This document shows positions 1-11,439 of a DNA stretch of 64,000 nucleotides, one piece after another; the first letter of the stretch is position 1, and the number at the start of each line of letters is the position of its first letter. The stretch spans positions 246,767,741 through 246,831,740 of the forward strand of contig CM041465.1 in NCBI GenBank assembly GCA_023213395.1. Reading direction: 5' to 3'. The DNA is from Cycas panzhihuaensis (Eukaryota > Cycadophyta). A model generated the notes under the pieces. It searched no databases and was not told the DNA's origin. It saw only the letters and a program-made list of their open reading frames with translations. The position numbers and the translations under genes are program-made.

Positions 1-2337
1 TGAATTTAGAAAGCTATTAAAAATCCTTCATTGCAATAATGGAGGTGAATACATATTAAACGAGTCTATCAAATTTTGTAAGGATAATGGCATCAAATGA
101 TAGTTTACTGTCCCATATACCCCTTAGCAAAATATAGTTATTGAGTGAATGAATTAGACCTTGGTTAGCAAAGGCAAAGTCAAGTTTGTCACTAATAACT
201 TAGGAGTTCAATTATGGGCTAAAGTCCTTTATACAATATCATATCTCACAAACAAAAGTCTAACTAAGGTAGTATTAAACATTACTCCTGAGGAGGCCTA
301 GTTAGGTCAAAAACCTATGGTCTCACATTTGCATACTTTTGGTTGTACAATATACATGCTCATACCAAAAGAATAGAGAAAAAAGTTGGATGATAAGAGT
401 AGAAAATGTATTTTTATTTATTATCAACCTAGCTGTAAAGCATATAAATTGTATGATCCTACCACCAACCAAATACATATATCTTGGGATGTCATATTCT
501 CAAAAGAGAACTAAGATTTTGTATCACAGATTTCATTCTTTGATGACTAGTCAGATAAACTACCTATTGCTCCTCCTACTCCACAAAATATTCTTGCAGA
601 ACATATGCCTCCTGTATCAACATTTACTCCTAGTTCATTGTTTAGACCACTTGCCTCTACTTCTACATCTACTCCTGTTAGTCCTTCAAAATATATTTAT
701 GAAGGCCACTTCAAAGCAATTGCCTAAATGGTATATGTTAATGATCTATTTTATTCCACCACCATAACAAGAAAAGAGACAATTAAAATATAACTCATCT
801 GCTAACTTCACCTTAATGGCAGAAGTTTTGTCAGCTCTTAAACCCTCTACTTTTGAGGAAGCTATTGCAGATCTAAAATGGCAAGCAAGAATGATTGAAG
901 AAATAAATTCTATCCTACAAAATAATACTTGGGAGCTTATTGAGCTACCTAAAGGGAAGAAATCAATTGATTGTAAATAGATTTATGAAACAAAATTTTA
1001 TGCAGATGGCTCTAGTTAGTGACATAAAGTTTGTTTGGTTGCTAAAGGTTTTAAATAAGTTAAAGGTGTTGTTTATGATTACACATTCACACTAGTTGCC
1101 AACATGACCATTGTTAGGCTTGTTTTAGCATTTGTAGCTCAATTCAATTACCCTATTTACCAAATGGATGTAAAAAGTATTTTGTTAAATGGCTATTAAT
1201 AAGAGGAAATATACATAAATAAACCTCCTAGCTTTGTTGTTTGTGAAAAAGAACACTTAGTCTACAAATCAAAAAAGGAATTATATGGCCTTAAGCAATT
1301 CACCTCGTGCTTGATACACGAAGATTAATGAATACTTTTATAAGCATAGATTCATTCACCCATTTTCAAATCCAAATCTATATTTAGAATCCATAATGGT
1401 TTGATCACTCTAGTTGTACTTTATGTTAATGATTTATTGATAACTAACAATGACACAACAAATTACACATCTCTAAGGATATCTAAACAATAACTTTAAG
1501 ATGATTGACCTCAAGTTGCTCTATTATTTTCTTGGCATAGAAGTTCAGTAAGAGCCAGGCCATATTTTTCTTTCACAGTCAAAATATACAAAGGAAATTC
1601 TTCTAAAATTTAGGATGGATGAATGTAAACCATTTCTAACTCTTATGGAGACAGGTCTAAAATTGAATATTGATGAGCATGGAAAATCTGTGGATCCAAC
1701 ATTACATAGACAACTTGTAGAAAAATTAATTTATATTACTCATACTTGACTAGATATTGCTTATGTCATTGGGATTTGTTCTAGGTTTATAACATAGCCT
1801 AAAATTTTACATTAGAAAGTAGCAATGAGGATCCTGAAATATCTTTGGGGTACTCTTTAGTTTGAACTTGCTTACTGTCACATAGAAAATCCTTTGTTGA
1901 CATGTTACACAGATGCATATTGGGCTGGATACAAAGATAGTCGTAGACCAACTTTAGGTTATTATTTTAACTTGGGTTCTATTTTAGTTTAATGATGTTA
2001 CAAAAAGTAGCCTAATGTCAATATATCTTCAACTCAAACTGAGTATAAAGCCATTATTAGTGCAGTTATTGAGGCTATCTAAAGTAGGAGGATTTTTAAA
2101 GAGCTAGGAATCAATCAGACACAAGCTACATCACTATTTTGTGACAATCAAAGTGTTCTGAAATTGACTAAGAATCTTGTGTTCCATGCTAAAACCAAAC
2201 ACATCAAGGTTCACCATCACTTCATCAAGGAACATGTATAAGATGGTAAGATAGATTTGATCTACAAGCCTACCATAGATCATATTGTAGATATCTTCAC
2301 AAAAGCACACTCTTATAACAAATTCAAAAGGTTTTGA
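1..2337 (+). pseudogene. copia pol remnant: integrase C-terminal half, RT, RNase H
   Basis: Integrase core remains are at about 1-200: NNGGEY stands where DNGGEY is usual, so a catalytic Asp is changed, and PYTPLA follows. The integrase C-terminal motif is around 390-510 (LDDKS, KCIF, YKLYDPTT-like words across frames). RT starts near 890 with NNTWELIELPKGKKSID, then CLVAKGF and EEIYI. RNase H covers about 1680-2337 with DIAYVIG, CYTDAYWAG, SSTQTEY, CDNQSVLKL, HIKVHHHFIKEHV and DIFTKA, ending at TGA 2335-2337. Many TAG, TAA and TGA stops stand where copia proteins have Gln or Trp, the mark of C-to-T or G-to-A decay. The element cannot encode a working polyprotein. Confidence 0.9.
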
Positions 2338-2371
2338 TTTAGCTTCAGTGTCAGAATTAATGAACTTATTA

Positions 2372-2382
2372 TTAAGAGAGGG
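2372..2382 (+). other. Polypurine tract of element K
   Basis: A purine run (TTAAGAGAGGG) lies directly before the TG that opens the LTR, as expected for the plus-strand primer of a copia element. Confidence 0.65.
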
Positions 2383-3115
2383 TGATAGAAAAATTAATAA
2401 TAGACTTTATTAATTCATTATGGATCAATTGTATTATAGTGATAAAATATTTGTACATATTTTATATTGAGGGTTTAATTATCATAAATGGGTTTAATCA
2501 CAACTTAATGTTGTGAACTTAGGTGTGTGGGAGTTGATTTGTCCTCACTATTTAAATGTTGTAAGTTAGTTTAATCATACAAGGTGCCAATTATCACTTT
2601 ACATGATCTTATATTTAATATTCTCAGTGGATTTTGTAACAACCTCCTTTGTTCTTTATGCAAGACTTCTTTATATAATCTTTTTATTATGTTATGTATT
2701 TCATTCATGAGTTAATACAAGCAACTTTGATATTGGAGCATTGTGATGAATTGCTGTGCTTTGTGTTTAATTATTCATTGAATGCTTTAGTGGGTATTGA
2801 TGAGTTTCGAACCTAGGTTAAAACCAGAAAGACTTTTCCCCTCTTAGGACCCCATAACATATTGGGCTTAGAGACATAGTATATAGTCGTGATAAATTGA
2901 CTAATTTTTCTTTTTAAATAAGTTTTTATTACTTTATATACCTTATAAGTTTTCATTATAAAGAATGTTTTTGGATATTAAATCTCTTCTTTCAAACTCT
3001 CATGGGTACAACCCACCCATAAATCATTTTTGTGCCTGTGGATTATTGTATTCTGTATGTTATTTGTAGCTACCATTTACGGGTCATGAAATCAATCCCC
3101 TTAAGGATCATTTCA
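2383..3115 (+). repeat. 3' LTR of copia element K
   Basis: The segment begins TGATAGAAAAATTAATAATA just after the polypurine tract and ends in CA two bases before a sequence resembling a tRNA-Met primer site. This gives an LTR of about 733 bp. The partner LTR is not in the window, so the borders rest on flanking signals only. Confidence 0.6.
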
Positions 3116-3117
3116 AA

Positions 3118-3129
3118 TGGTATTATAGC
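3118..3129 (+). other. Decayed tRNA-Met-type primer binding site
   Basis: TGGTATTATAGC matches the usual copia site TGGTATCAGAGC at 10 of 12 bases and sits two bases after the presumed LTR end. It implies that internal sequence of a second copia element follows the LTR. Confidence 0.5.
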
Positions 3130-3399
3130 ATTGATTCTAGCAATAGAGCCTTAGTTTAATCTATTACGTCTATAAGGCATTCTTTTTATAAGGTGTAATT
3201 CCTCTTTGACCGTAGCAAGCACAAAGAGTGGTAAGATTTAGTTGGAAAATATCTAAGCTATTAATTAACTTTTAGTTTTTTTCTTCATCACCAAGTCTTT
3301 ATTGAGATATTTTCACAAACATTTATTAGGCATATTTATTCATGTACTTATTATATGTTAATCATTGTTTTCTTTTAGCTAAAAATTTAGGGGAGCATT

Positions 3400-3628
3400 T
3401 AGGGAAATAACGTCGAGTTAATTTTGCTTTAATGGCTCAAGTAATGAAAAATAATGAGCTTTAGAATTTTGATGAGGTTATGTATAAGGAAGAGTGAAAA
3501 TAAGTAATAAAAGTTAGATTTGATATACAGATCATAAATGATGCTTAGGAATTGGTGGAGTTTATACCTAAAAAAGATGTAATTGGGTCCAATGGGCTTA
3601 TAAAACAAAATTTAGGGTTGATAGATCA
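3400..3628 (+). pseudogene. copia RT N-terminal fragment, cut off by the microsatellite
   Basis: Across frames the words MKNNELQNFDEVMYKEE and then [16 protein letters not shown] followed by KQNLGLIDQ match the start of a copia RT domain (usual form: WELVELPKGK, then VIGSKWVFK). The Trp of the usual WEL is a stop. The fragment stops abruptly at the first CA repeat near 3630. Only about 300 bp separate it from the primer site at 3118, so gag, protease and integrase are missing and a deletion must have occurred. Confidence 0.65.
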
Positions 3629-3629
<1 letters not shown>

Positions 3630-3684
<55 letters not shown>

Positions 3685-3699
3685 GTATACATATATATG

Positions 3700-3736
<37 letters not shown>

Positions 3737-3737
3737 C

Positions 3738-3769
<32 letters not shown>

Positions 3770-3803
3770 CATATATGTATATATAAATATATGTATATAC
3801 ATA

Positions 3804-3894
<91 letters not shown>

Positions 3895-3921
3895 GTATGT
3901 ATATATATATATATATGTATG

Positions 3922-3956
<35 letters not shown>

Positions 3957-4132
3957 GTATATATATATGTATGTATATATATATATATATATATGTATGT
4001 ATATACATATATATGTATATATATATGTATGTATGTATATACATATATATGTATATACATATATATGTATATATATGTATATATATACATACATACATAT
4101 ATATATACATACATATATACATATATATATAA

Positions 4133-4198
<66 letters not shown>

Positions 4199-4248
4199 GT
4201 ATATATATGTATGTATGTATGTATGTATATACATATATATGTATATAC

Positions 4249-4322
<74 letters not shown>

Positions 4323-4378
4323 GTATGTATGTATGTATGTATATGTATATATACATGTGTATGTATATGTATACATAC

Positions 4379-4421
<43 letters not shown>

Positions 4422-4644
4422 TATGTATATATAAACATATATATGTATATATATAGACATATATATGTATATATATAGACATATATACATATATATATAG
4501 ACATATATATGTATATATAGACATATATATGTATATATATATATACATATATATGTATATATATATATACATATATATGTATATATATATATATGTATAT
4601 ATATACATATATATATCTGCATATATATATCTACATATATCTAC

Positions 4645-4676
<32 letters not shown>

Positions 4677-4721
4677 GTATGTATATATGTGTATGTATAT
4701 ATATGTGTGTGTCTGTGTATG

Positions 4722-4795
<74 letters not shown>

Positions 4796-4819
4796 TATAT
4801 GTATATACATATATATATG

Positions 4820-4889
<70 letters not shown>

Positions 4890-5148
4890 TGTGTATGTGT
4901 ATATATATATGTGTGTATGTATATGTATGTATGTATGTATATATGTATGTATATAGATATATATATGTCTGTATATATATAGATATACGTATGTATATAT
5001 CTATATAGATATATGTGTGTGTGTATGTATACATATATATATATATGTATACATATATATATGTATATATATATATATCGTATACATATATATATATATA
5101 TACGTATATATATATATATATATACGATATATACATATATATATATAT

Positions 5149-5236
<88 letters not shown>

Positions 5237-5269
5237 GTATGTATATGTATATGTACATATGTATATATG

Positions 5270-5317
<48 letters not shown>

Positions 5318-5337
5318 TGTATATATATATATGTATA

Positions 5338-5386
<49 letters not shown>

Positions 5387-5604
5387 ATATATATATATAC
5401 ATATATATACATACATATACATACATATATATATATATACATATACATACATATATATATATATATACATATACATACATATACATACATATATACATAC
5501 ATATACATACATATATACATACATATACATACATATATACATACATATACATACATATACATACATATATATATACATATACATACATATATACATACAT
5601 ATAC

Positions 5605-5659
<55 letters not shown>

Positions 5660-5665
5660 ATGTAC

Positions 5666-5711
<46 letters not shown>

Positions 5712-5758
5712 ATACATATATATATATATACATATATACATATATGTATATGTATATG

Positions 5759-5794
<36 letters not shown>

Positions 5795-5896
5795 TGTAGA
5801 TATATATATGTATATACATATATATATATATAGATATATATATATATGTATGTATCTATATATATATGTATGTATATATATATATATGTATGTATC

Positions 5897-5966
<70 letters not shown>

Positions 5967-5979
5967 CATACACACACAC

Positions 5980-6014
<35 letters not shown>

Positions 6015-6036
6015 TATATATGTATATATAGATATC

Positions 6037-6114
<78 letters not shown>

Positions 6115-6173
6115 CACATACATATGTGTATATACATATAGATATATACACATACATATGTGTATATACATAC
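3630..6173. repeat. Compound microsatellite (TA/TG/CA/TATG), left block
   Basis: About 2.5 kb made almost only of (TA)n with (CA)n at 3630-3673, 4137-4168 and 4283-4312, (TG)n tracts, TATG tetranucleotides, and a (CT)n run near 4724-4756. Long reading frames across it (Tyr/Ile/His/Val repeats on both strands) are a consequence of the repeat and not genes. The last five bases, CATAC at 6169-6173, are one copy of the target duplication of the gypsy element that follows. Confidence 0.98.
6169..6173. repeat. Target site duplication CATAC, left copy
   Basis: CATAC directly precedes the TG of the left LTR and is repeated directly after the CA of the right LTR at 22369-22373. Confidence 0.85.
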
Positions 6174-8662
6174 TGTTTCCCAGCTAATGAGAATGGAATC
6201 GAGACCCATCGATACAGGTTTGTTCAGGTATATGTTTTTACTTTTCTTACTGATGATTGTTAAGGTAATTTAGAATAGTTTGATTGACATATGCCTACAT
6301 CTACATTCGTTTATTTTTGTCCATAATGCATGTGCCTAACGGCACCCTTCAGCCTATGACGACTCACAGCGGGGGCATTCATCGTGAATCGACACCCCGT
6401 ATGGCGTACAACCACTCACGATGTCTCCATGGTCTTTCGGGATGCTTTTGTCAGCTTGTTTATTCTCGTTACCACATGCCACTTATGTTGCAAATCCTTC
6501 CTAAGCCCGGTTGAACCCTTAGTTAGGGCTCTTTGCACCATTATGAGTACTTGCCCATGGCCTAGACCTTCTCCTAATTGATGTATTTCATGCCTAGCTT
6601 TTTGACCTTACCGAAAACCTGATTTTCAAGTTGTATTTTTCTCTTTTTTGAATTTCGGGTCTGTACCGCGGTAAACTAGGCGGTACCACGGAGTTTGCCG
6701 CGGTACGACTGTTTAAAATTAAGAAAAAAAGAGAAACCACGCGATGGCGCATTTTTCGGCGGAGCTGGCGTGGCTCCTCTGATTGGAGGCGCCCCAAGGC
6801 CCCCAACGTTCACTTGCTATGCCCAAGGCATAAAAGCTTTTTTCTTACTCATTTGCTTCATTCTTCACTTCACTTTTCAAGTTTTCTAGAGCAACTTCTC
6901 CACAAAAGACAAGGCAAAGAAACAAGAACAAGAGAACTTCTTCTCTGATGGTGGGACATGGGTGAAGTGGGCCACTACCAGCTGGAGTTGCAGGGCCATT
7001 GCTGCCCCCTACGGAGCTCCATTGCAAGCACCACTCTTCTCCACAAATACCCAAAGCTTCAAGAGGGTTTCTTCACCAAAAGACCACTTCAAAGACCCAT
7101 CTTCAAGCTCTCAACTTGTATAAAGCTCTACTCTTCTACTCTCTTGCAAAGGACATTCAACACCACCTCTTAGACATTGCTTGGGCTATTCCTCCAAGTG
7201 GCCAAGCACCTACATACACTTATTCTTCTCTATTCAAGGTATTTATTGTCTCTTGTTGGTGCTTTTTGCTTGTTTTCTTCATTGTTTTGCTTGCAAATTC
7301 TTTCCTCCCTTTTGCATGCACTTCCTTTGAGTTTCTCTTGGCCGTTTGATGCAAGTAATCTTAGTAGTTGTGGCTTACTAGAGTGTTGCCCTAGGTTAGG
7401 CACATTTTCTTGTATTTCCTTGAAACCCATCCTCTTCCTCTTAGCCTCCTCTTTCGCCATTTTCTAAGCTAGCCAGCATAAAGGGTTTTCACGAGGATTT
7501 GAGGGAGATAGGCGGGGTTAGTCCCCCATTGCCGTCCTTCTTCCCAAGGGTTAGTCCCTTATCCTCTCTCCCTTTAGCACCCGTGCTTTCTTAGGAAGCA
7601 GACTAGGAAGCCTTGGAGAGTTGGGTTGAGTTTCCCTCTTGGTGTAGGAAATTTGTTACTACATGACTCATCTTGTTGCATGCTAGCACTTGTTTTCCCT
7701 ATACCTGTGGAGACCTCTCGTGGGTGAGTTAGCCATCCAGAGGCTACACTCAATCCCATTTGGTGCGTTTTATGGTGTCTGACGGTCCGCATATTTATCG
7801 CGGACCTTGTTTCATTTTCGTTATATGTTGGTGCTTAACTACATTTTCTAGCTTAGTTGATTTCATTTTCGGTATATACATATATATCTTGTCGTGTAGC
7901 CGTAGCCTCTCTCGAGAGGAGAGCATTCTTTGTTTGTGAGGTCGCTTAAGAGGGAGTGGCGCGAGATCAACCGATTCTTGGGTCGACTCTCGCACAGTAG
8001 TCTTCCCCCTTCTTGTTTTGAGCTTTACTTTCCGTTCTTTCAGTTTATTTAGTCCTTGCATGCTCTCGGGGAGGTAAGTGAACCCCCTTCATTGTCTTTG
8101 ATCGACGTTGCATGCGCGGAGGATGGAGGGAAGGAGCGCAACCGAGGAGGGAACCTTCGTTCTGCTTTCGGGCCTTGTATCCAGGTATTTTCCACATATC
8201 TTTCGTATTTTTTTTATGCTCTTATGTCTCTTTGCACTCACTTTGATAGGTAAAGGAACATAAAAGAAGAAGGAAAAATAACTGTTTATTTTACATTCGC
8301 TTTCTCGTGTTACTTCATTACATTGCACAACATAATAGTAGAGGACCCATTTACCCGTGGCCCTTAGCCGCACTTGCTCTAGACAGATTCACGCATTTGG
8401 TTGGTTGCCCCCCTCGTCGCCTTCTCGTTGCCTTGAGAAGCCGCGACGCGCGAGGTTCCTTTTTCCTTCCCGGCCATCCGAAGGGTAGGAAGGCCTCGTC
8501 TTACTGGCCACACAAGCAACCGGGCACCTTGCGATCCGTGCAGCGCTCCGGCGCAAGACGGGCGTCTGCGAGGTATGATCCTCGCTATCTAGCTTGCTTA
8601 GCCTATTATTGTTATGCCATTTTCGCTAGACGTTGGATCATTGCCCCACAGAGAGCGTTTCA
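6174..8662 (+). repeat. 5' LTR of T1 (2489 bp)
   Basis: It matches 19871-22368 along its whole length, starts TGTTTCCCAGC and ends GCGTTTCA. In the stretch 7001-7470 I count about four substitutions against the other LTR, all transitions. Elsewhere short blocks differ by several bases at once (for example near 6664-6712, 7575, 7890-8010 and 8490-8560). Short open frames inside, such as 7177-7467, occur in both LTRs but show no recognised domain. Confidence 0.93.
6829..6836 (+). promoter_or_regulatory. Putative TATA box of the 5' LTR
   Basis: CATAAAAG lies in the middle of the LTR, followed about 30 bp later by a pyrimidine-rich stretch where transcription could start. The same word is kept in the other LTR at 20528-20535. 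Confidence 0.5.
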
Positions 8663-8663
8663 C

Positions 8664-8681
8664 TGGCGACCATACTGGGGA
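8664..8681 (+). other. Primer binding site of T1
   Basis: TGGCGACCATACTGGGGA begins one base after the LTR end. TGG pairs with the CCA end of a tRNA. The form TGGCGAC...TGGGGA resembles the tRNA-Arg-type sites of Ogre/Tat elements, though I could not check the tRNA. A decayed version of the same site (14 of 18 bases, all changes transitions) is at 37601-37618 on the minus strand. Confidence 0.75.
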
Positions 8682-8935
8682 CTGCCAGTAAGGGAGCTAA
8701 ATCCGCTTCCTCTTCTTGTTGGTGTTCTTGCCTCTAGGTAGGTTCGTATTCCGTGTTTTCGGTTGGGCAACCCCCAACGCATTTGCATTACTTTTCTTCT
8801 TTCCCTTCTCGCTTCTTCAAACGACGCTCGCAAGGGCGTTGCATGCGACGTTTCTCGCGTCGCCTGCGAGGCTTGCCGCCGTCGTTGGAAGACCAAGCAT
8901 CTCATCCCTCTCCGTCGTCGGATCCCGATTCGACC

Positions 8936-11206
8936 ATGGAAGGTTATCCTTCTGATTGGGCATACCGTCCCATGGCTTCGGGAACTCAGGAGTTCCCTTC
9001 ATCCGTTCCGGAATCTGCCCATGAGGGCGATGATTCCATTTACTACCCAGATGACCATTTCCACCCGGATGACTTTCGGCCTTCTGCTCAAGCAGTAGAT
9101 GATTCAGACCCTCACGAGACTCACCACCCCACTGGTGAGCCTTACGAGGGACGTCCCGAAGGATCCCCTACTTTCGAAGTCCCTTCGACCTCGTACGACT
9201 ACGAGGATACCCCTCCCGCCGACGCGATTGAGGCGCTTAGCGAGTGCTTTCGCGCGGCTCGCCGCCAACCGCCTCCTAAGTGGTTCGCAGAAATGCTCCG
9301 CAACGTAGCATCTTCTTCGTCCATGCTTGCGTCATCTACAACGATCGACGCTCCTACGCATACCGCCCCTATGCCGTGTCTACCCCGGCTCCCAAGGCGA
9401 GTGTCACACTGCTTCCATAGCGGTCCTACTTCTTCAGGGCCCGTTCGAGGTGTGTCCTTCCCTCAACTAGGGGTTAGCATGCCATGCCCTAGCCAAACGC
9501 ATGCGCCACCTCCGAACGTGACGCATGCGTTCCCTAGTAGACCTCATGGTCCTGCTAATGCTGCCGCCGTTAGCCATGTAGGACCCACTCCTACATATGT
9601 CCAGAACCCGATTGGTGGTTCTTCTCTTTACGTACCCCCAGGTTACATTGCTCAACCTTGGGGGCAAGGCAAGGGAAGCCATCTCCCTGTTTATGGGGTG
9701 GACCCGTTGCACCCATATGGGGTCGCGCCACCTACGGGTTGCCCATATGGGCAATACCCGGTCCCTCATCCTCCATTTCCATCGTCTAGCGCAACTCCCA
9801 TCGCCGCGTCATCGCAAGGGAGCGTACCTCTTTTCCAGAGCTTTTACCCGCAGCCCCCTTTCCAACAAGGGGCCTTTTTCCAAGGAGGGATGGGTATGCC
9901 ACCCCCATCCATTCCTTTACCGGTTGTCGACCCGTTAGCCCAAGCAAGGACACGTCCCTTCGTGGACTATAGGTCGACGCCATTGTCTATTGAGGCGCTA
10001 AGGACTAACCTGCCGCCTCACCCTCCTGAAGTTCCCAAATTCGATGGGACTTCGTCGCAAGGCCCAACCGAGCATATACGCAGCTTCTCGATAGCGTGCA
10101 TTGATTATTGGGCTTACGACCATATCCTTACGAAGCTATTCCCGCGGTCCTTGCAGGGCGACACCCTCAAATGGTTTTACCGCCTTCCTGCCCATTCGAT
10201 CTCTTCATTCCAGCAGCTAGTGGACGAGTTCGTCAACTATTTTGACGTAGCTCGCCCATTCGAGAGCAGAATGAAGGCGCTTCTGTCGCTTAAACAAGGT
10301 CACGATGAAATGAATCGTGACTTTGTGCGACGTTTTCACGATCTTCTTCACTCCACCAAGGCTACGATGCCTGAGGAGTTGAAGAGAGATCTCTTTGTCA
10401 ATACGCCGCCCAAGTGCATGTGGAAATCCTCAAGATGGGGCGACCACGTGTGACTCGCCATCACGAGGTGTTTAGCTTTGGAGGCCATTGAGATCCAAGC
10501 AGGACTCAAGAAACCTCCCAAGCCCTCGCAACGTCGCGAGGCGCCTCCTCCAGCGAAGGAGACCAAACCTTCGCAGCCCGCTAGGTCCACCTCTCATCCG
10601 ACTGAGAGGACCCTAGATCCCCTTACTTCCGCTATTCACTCATTTGAGCGCACGATGAAGGAGTTAAAACTCCAACCTCCTTCATCGCTAACCTCTCACA
10701 AACCCGTCCAGCAGACTTCTCGTGCGATGCCCCCCAAAGGGGGCAACACCCAACCTTCTCAAGCAAGGAGGATCGATCCTCCCCTTGAGAAGAGGTGGTG
10801 TTCTATCCACGGGGAGTGCTTCCATGACGATTCACGCTGCCGGGCACAGCACCAGCGCGATGCCCCGCCGCGCGACTCGTCCCCTAGGCGAACGTCGAGG
10901 CCTAACCTCGACCAACCCATTCATAGAGACCCGTTCCCCAAGCATGGGGAACGGGGCCGCGATGTCCAGCAAAGGAACAACCAGAATCGGGACAGGTCTC
11001 CCGATCCCCGCCCTTTGCGTGGTAGAGGGAAGGGTGTACAGAGGTCGCCTTCCTCTTCGCGGTCTCGACCGTGCACTCCATCACCTTCGGTCCGTAACAA
11101 GGGAAAGAAGGTGATCCGGTCTTCGAGACCACTCCTCTCACGCGTTAACTTGGGTCTTAAGCCGCCAAGGAGGCAACAGTGCCTCGCGTCTACCTCGCAG
11201 ACTTGA
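8936..11206 (+). pseudogene. gag of T1, interrupted by an in-frame TGA
   Basis: Capsid precursor that packages the element RNA. The ATG at 8936 sits in a good context (ACCATGG); the open frame extends upstream to 8753 without another ATG. The first 350 codons are rich in Pro, Ser and His (low complexity). The retrotransposon gag domain follows at about 10020-10400 (PEVPKFDGTS, GDTLKWFYRLP, LVDEFVNYFDVARPFESRM, DFVRRFHDLL). TGA at 10451-10453 breaks the frame, which then continues to 11206. The older copy B has two more bases in the stretch before this stop, so a small net deletion is the likely cause. A CHHC cluster sits at 10799-10840 and a basic Arg/Ser/Pro-rich tail ends the frame. Confidence 0.85.
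10799..10840 (+). other. Putative zinc-binding CHHC knuckle in gag
   Basis: The residues CSIHGECFHDDSRC carry Cys and His spaced like the C-x2-H-x4-H-x4-C knuckle of plant gypsy gag proteins rather than the usual C-x2-C-x4-H-x4-C. Copy B keeps CSIHG...H at about 35290-35335 on the minus strand, which supports real conservation. Confidence 0.6.
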
Positions 11207-11439
11207 TCCTCCCGGATGTTACTCCTCCGGAGATTCCCGCACTTCCCAAGACTATTCCGTGCGCCCCGGGCGATTCGACTTTAGGAGAGCCCTTACCCAA
11301 CCCACGGGGAGGGGTAAGCCTTTCTCCGTGGTCGAAGAGCTTCTTCGATGGTCTGGGATGTCCACCATGGGCGTCTTGAGAAGTTGCACGAGCAACAGCG
11401 CTCCTTCTAGAAGCTCTTGGATCGAATGACGCATCCGTT

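Larger units (their letters stand above)
1..3115 (+). mobile_element. Decayed Ty1/copia retrotransposon, 3' part with LTR (element K)
   Basis: The window opens inside a copia element on the plus strand and runs through integrase, RT, RNase H, polypurine tract and 3' LTR. The copia domain order (integrase before RT) fixes the superfamily. Stops are frequent throughout, so this is an old copy. The 5' LTR, gag and protease lie outside the window. Confidence 0.9.

Noticed and set aside
4724-4756. CT run as a regulatory GAGA-type element
   Set aside because: It is embedded in the compound microsatellite, so simple-repeat origin is enough.
3552-6263. Long open frames on both strands made of Tyr, Ile, His, Val, Cys and Met (up to about 500 codons)
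   Set aside because: They are translations of TA/CA/TG repeats; repeat units without a stop in a frame give long frames on both strands at once.
6999-7467. Two open frames of 96-116 codons in the 5' LTR of T1, repeated at 20700-21168
   Set aside because: They lie in the LTR and owe their likeness to the LTR duplication. No domain is seen; they could be short leader frames but nothing supports coding.
8307-8741. 144-codon open frame across the end of the 5' LTR
   Set aside because: It runs over the LTR end and primer site of T1; composition and position fit a chance frame.
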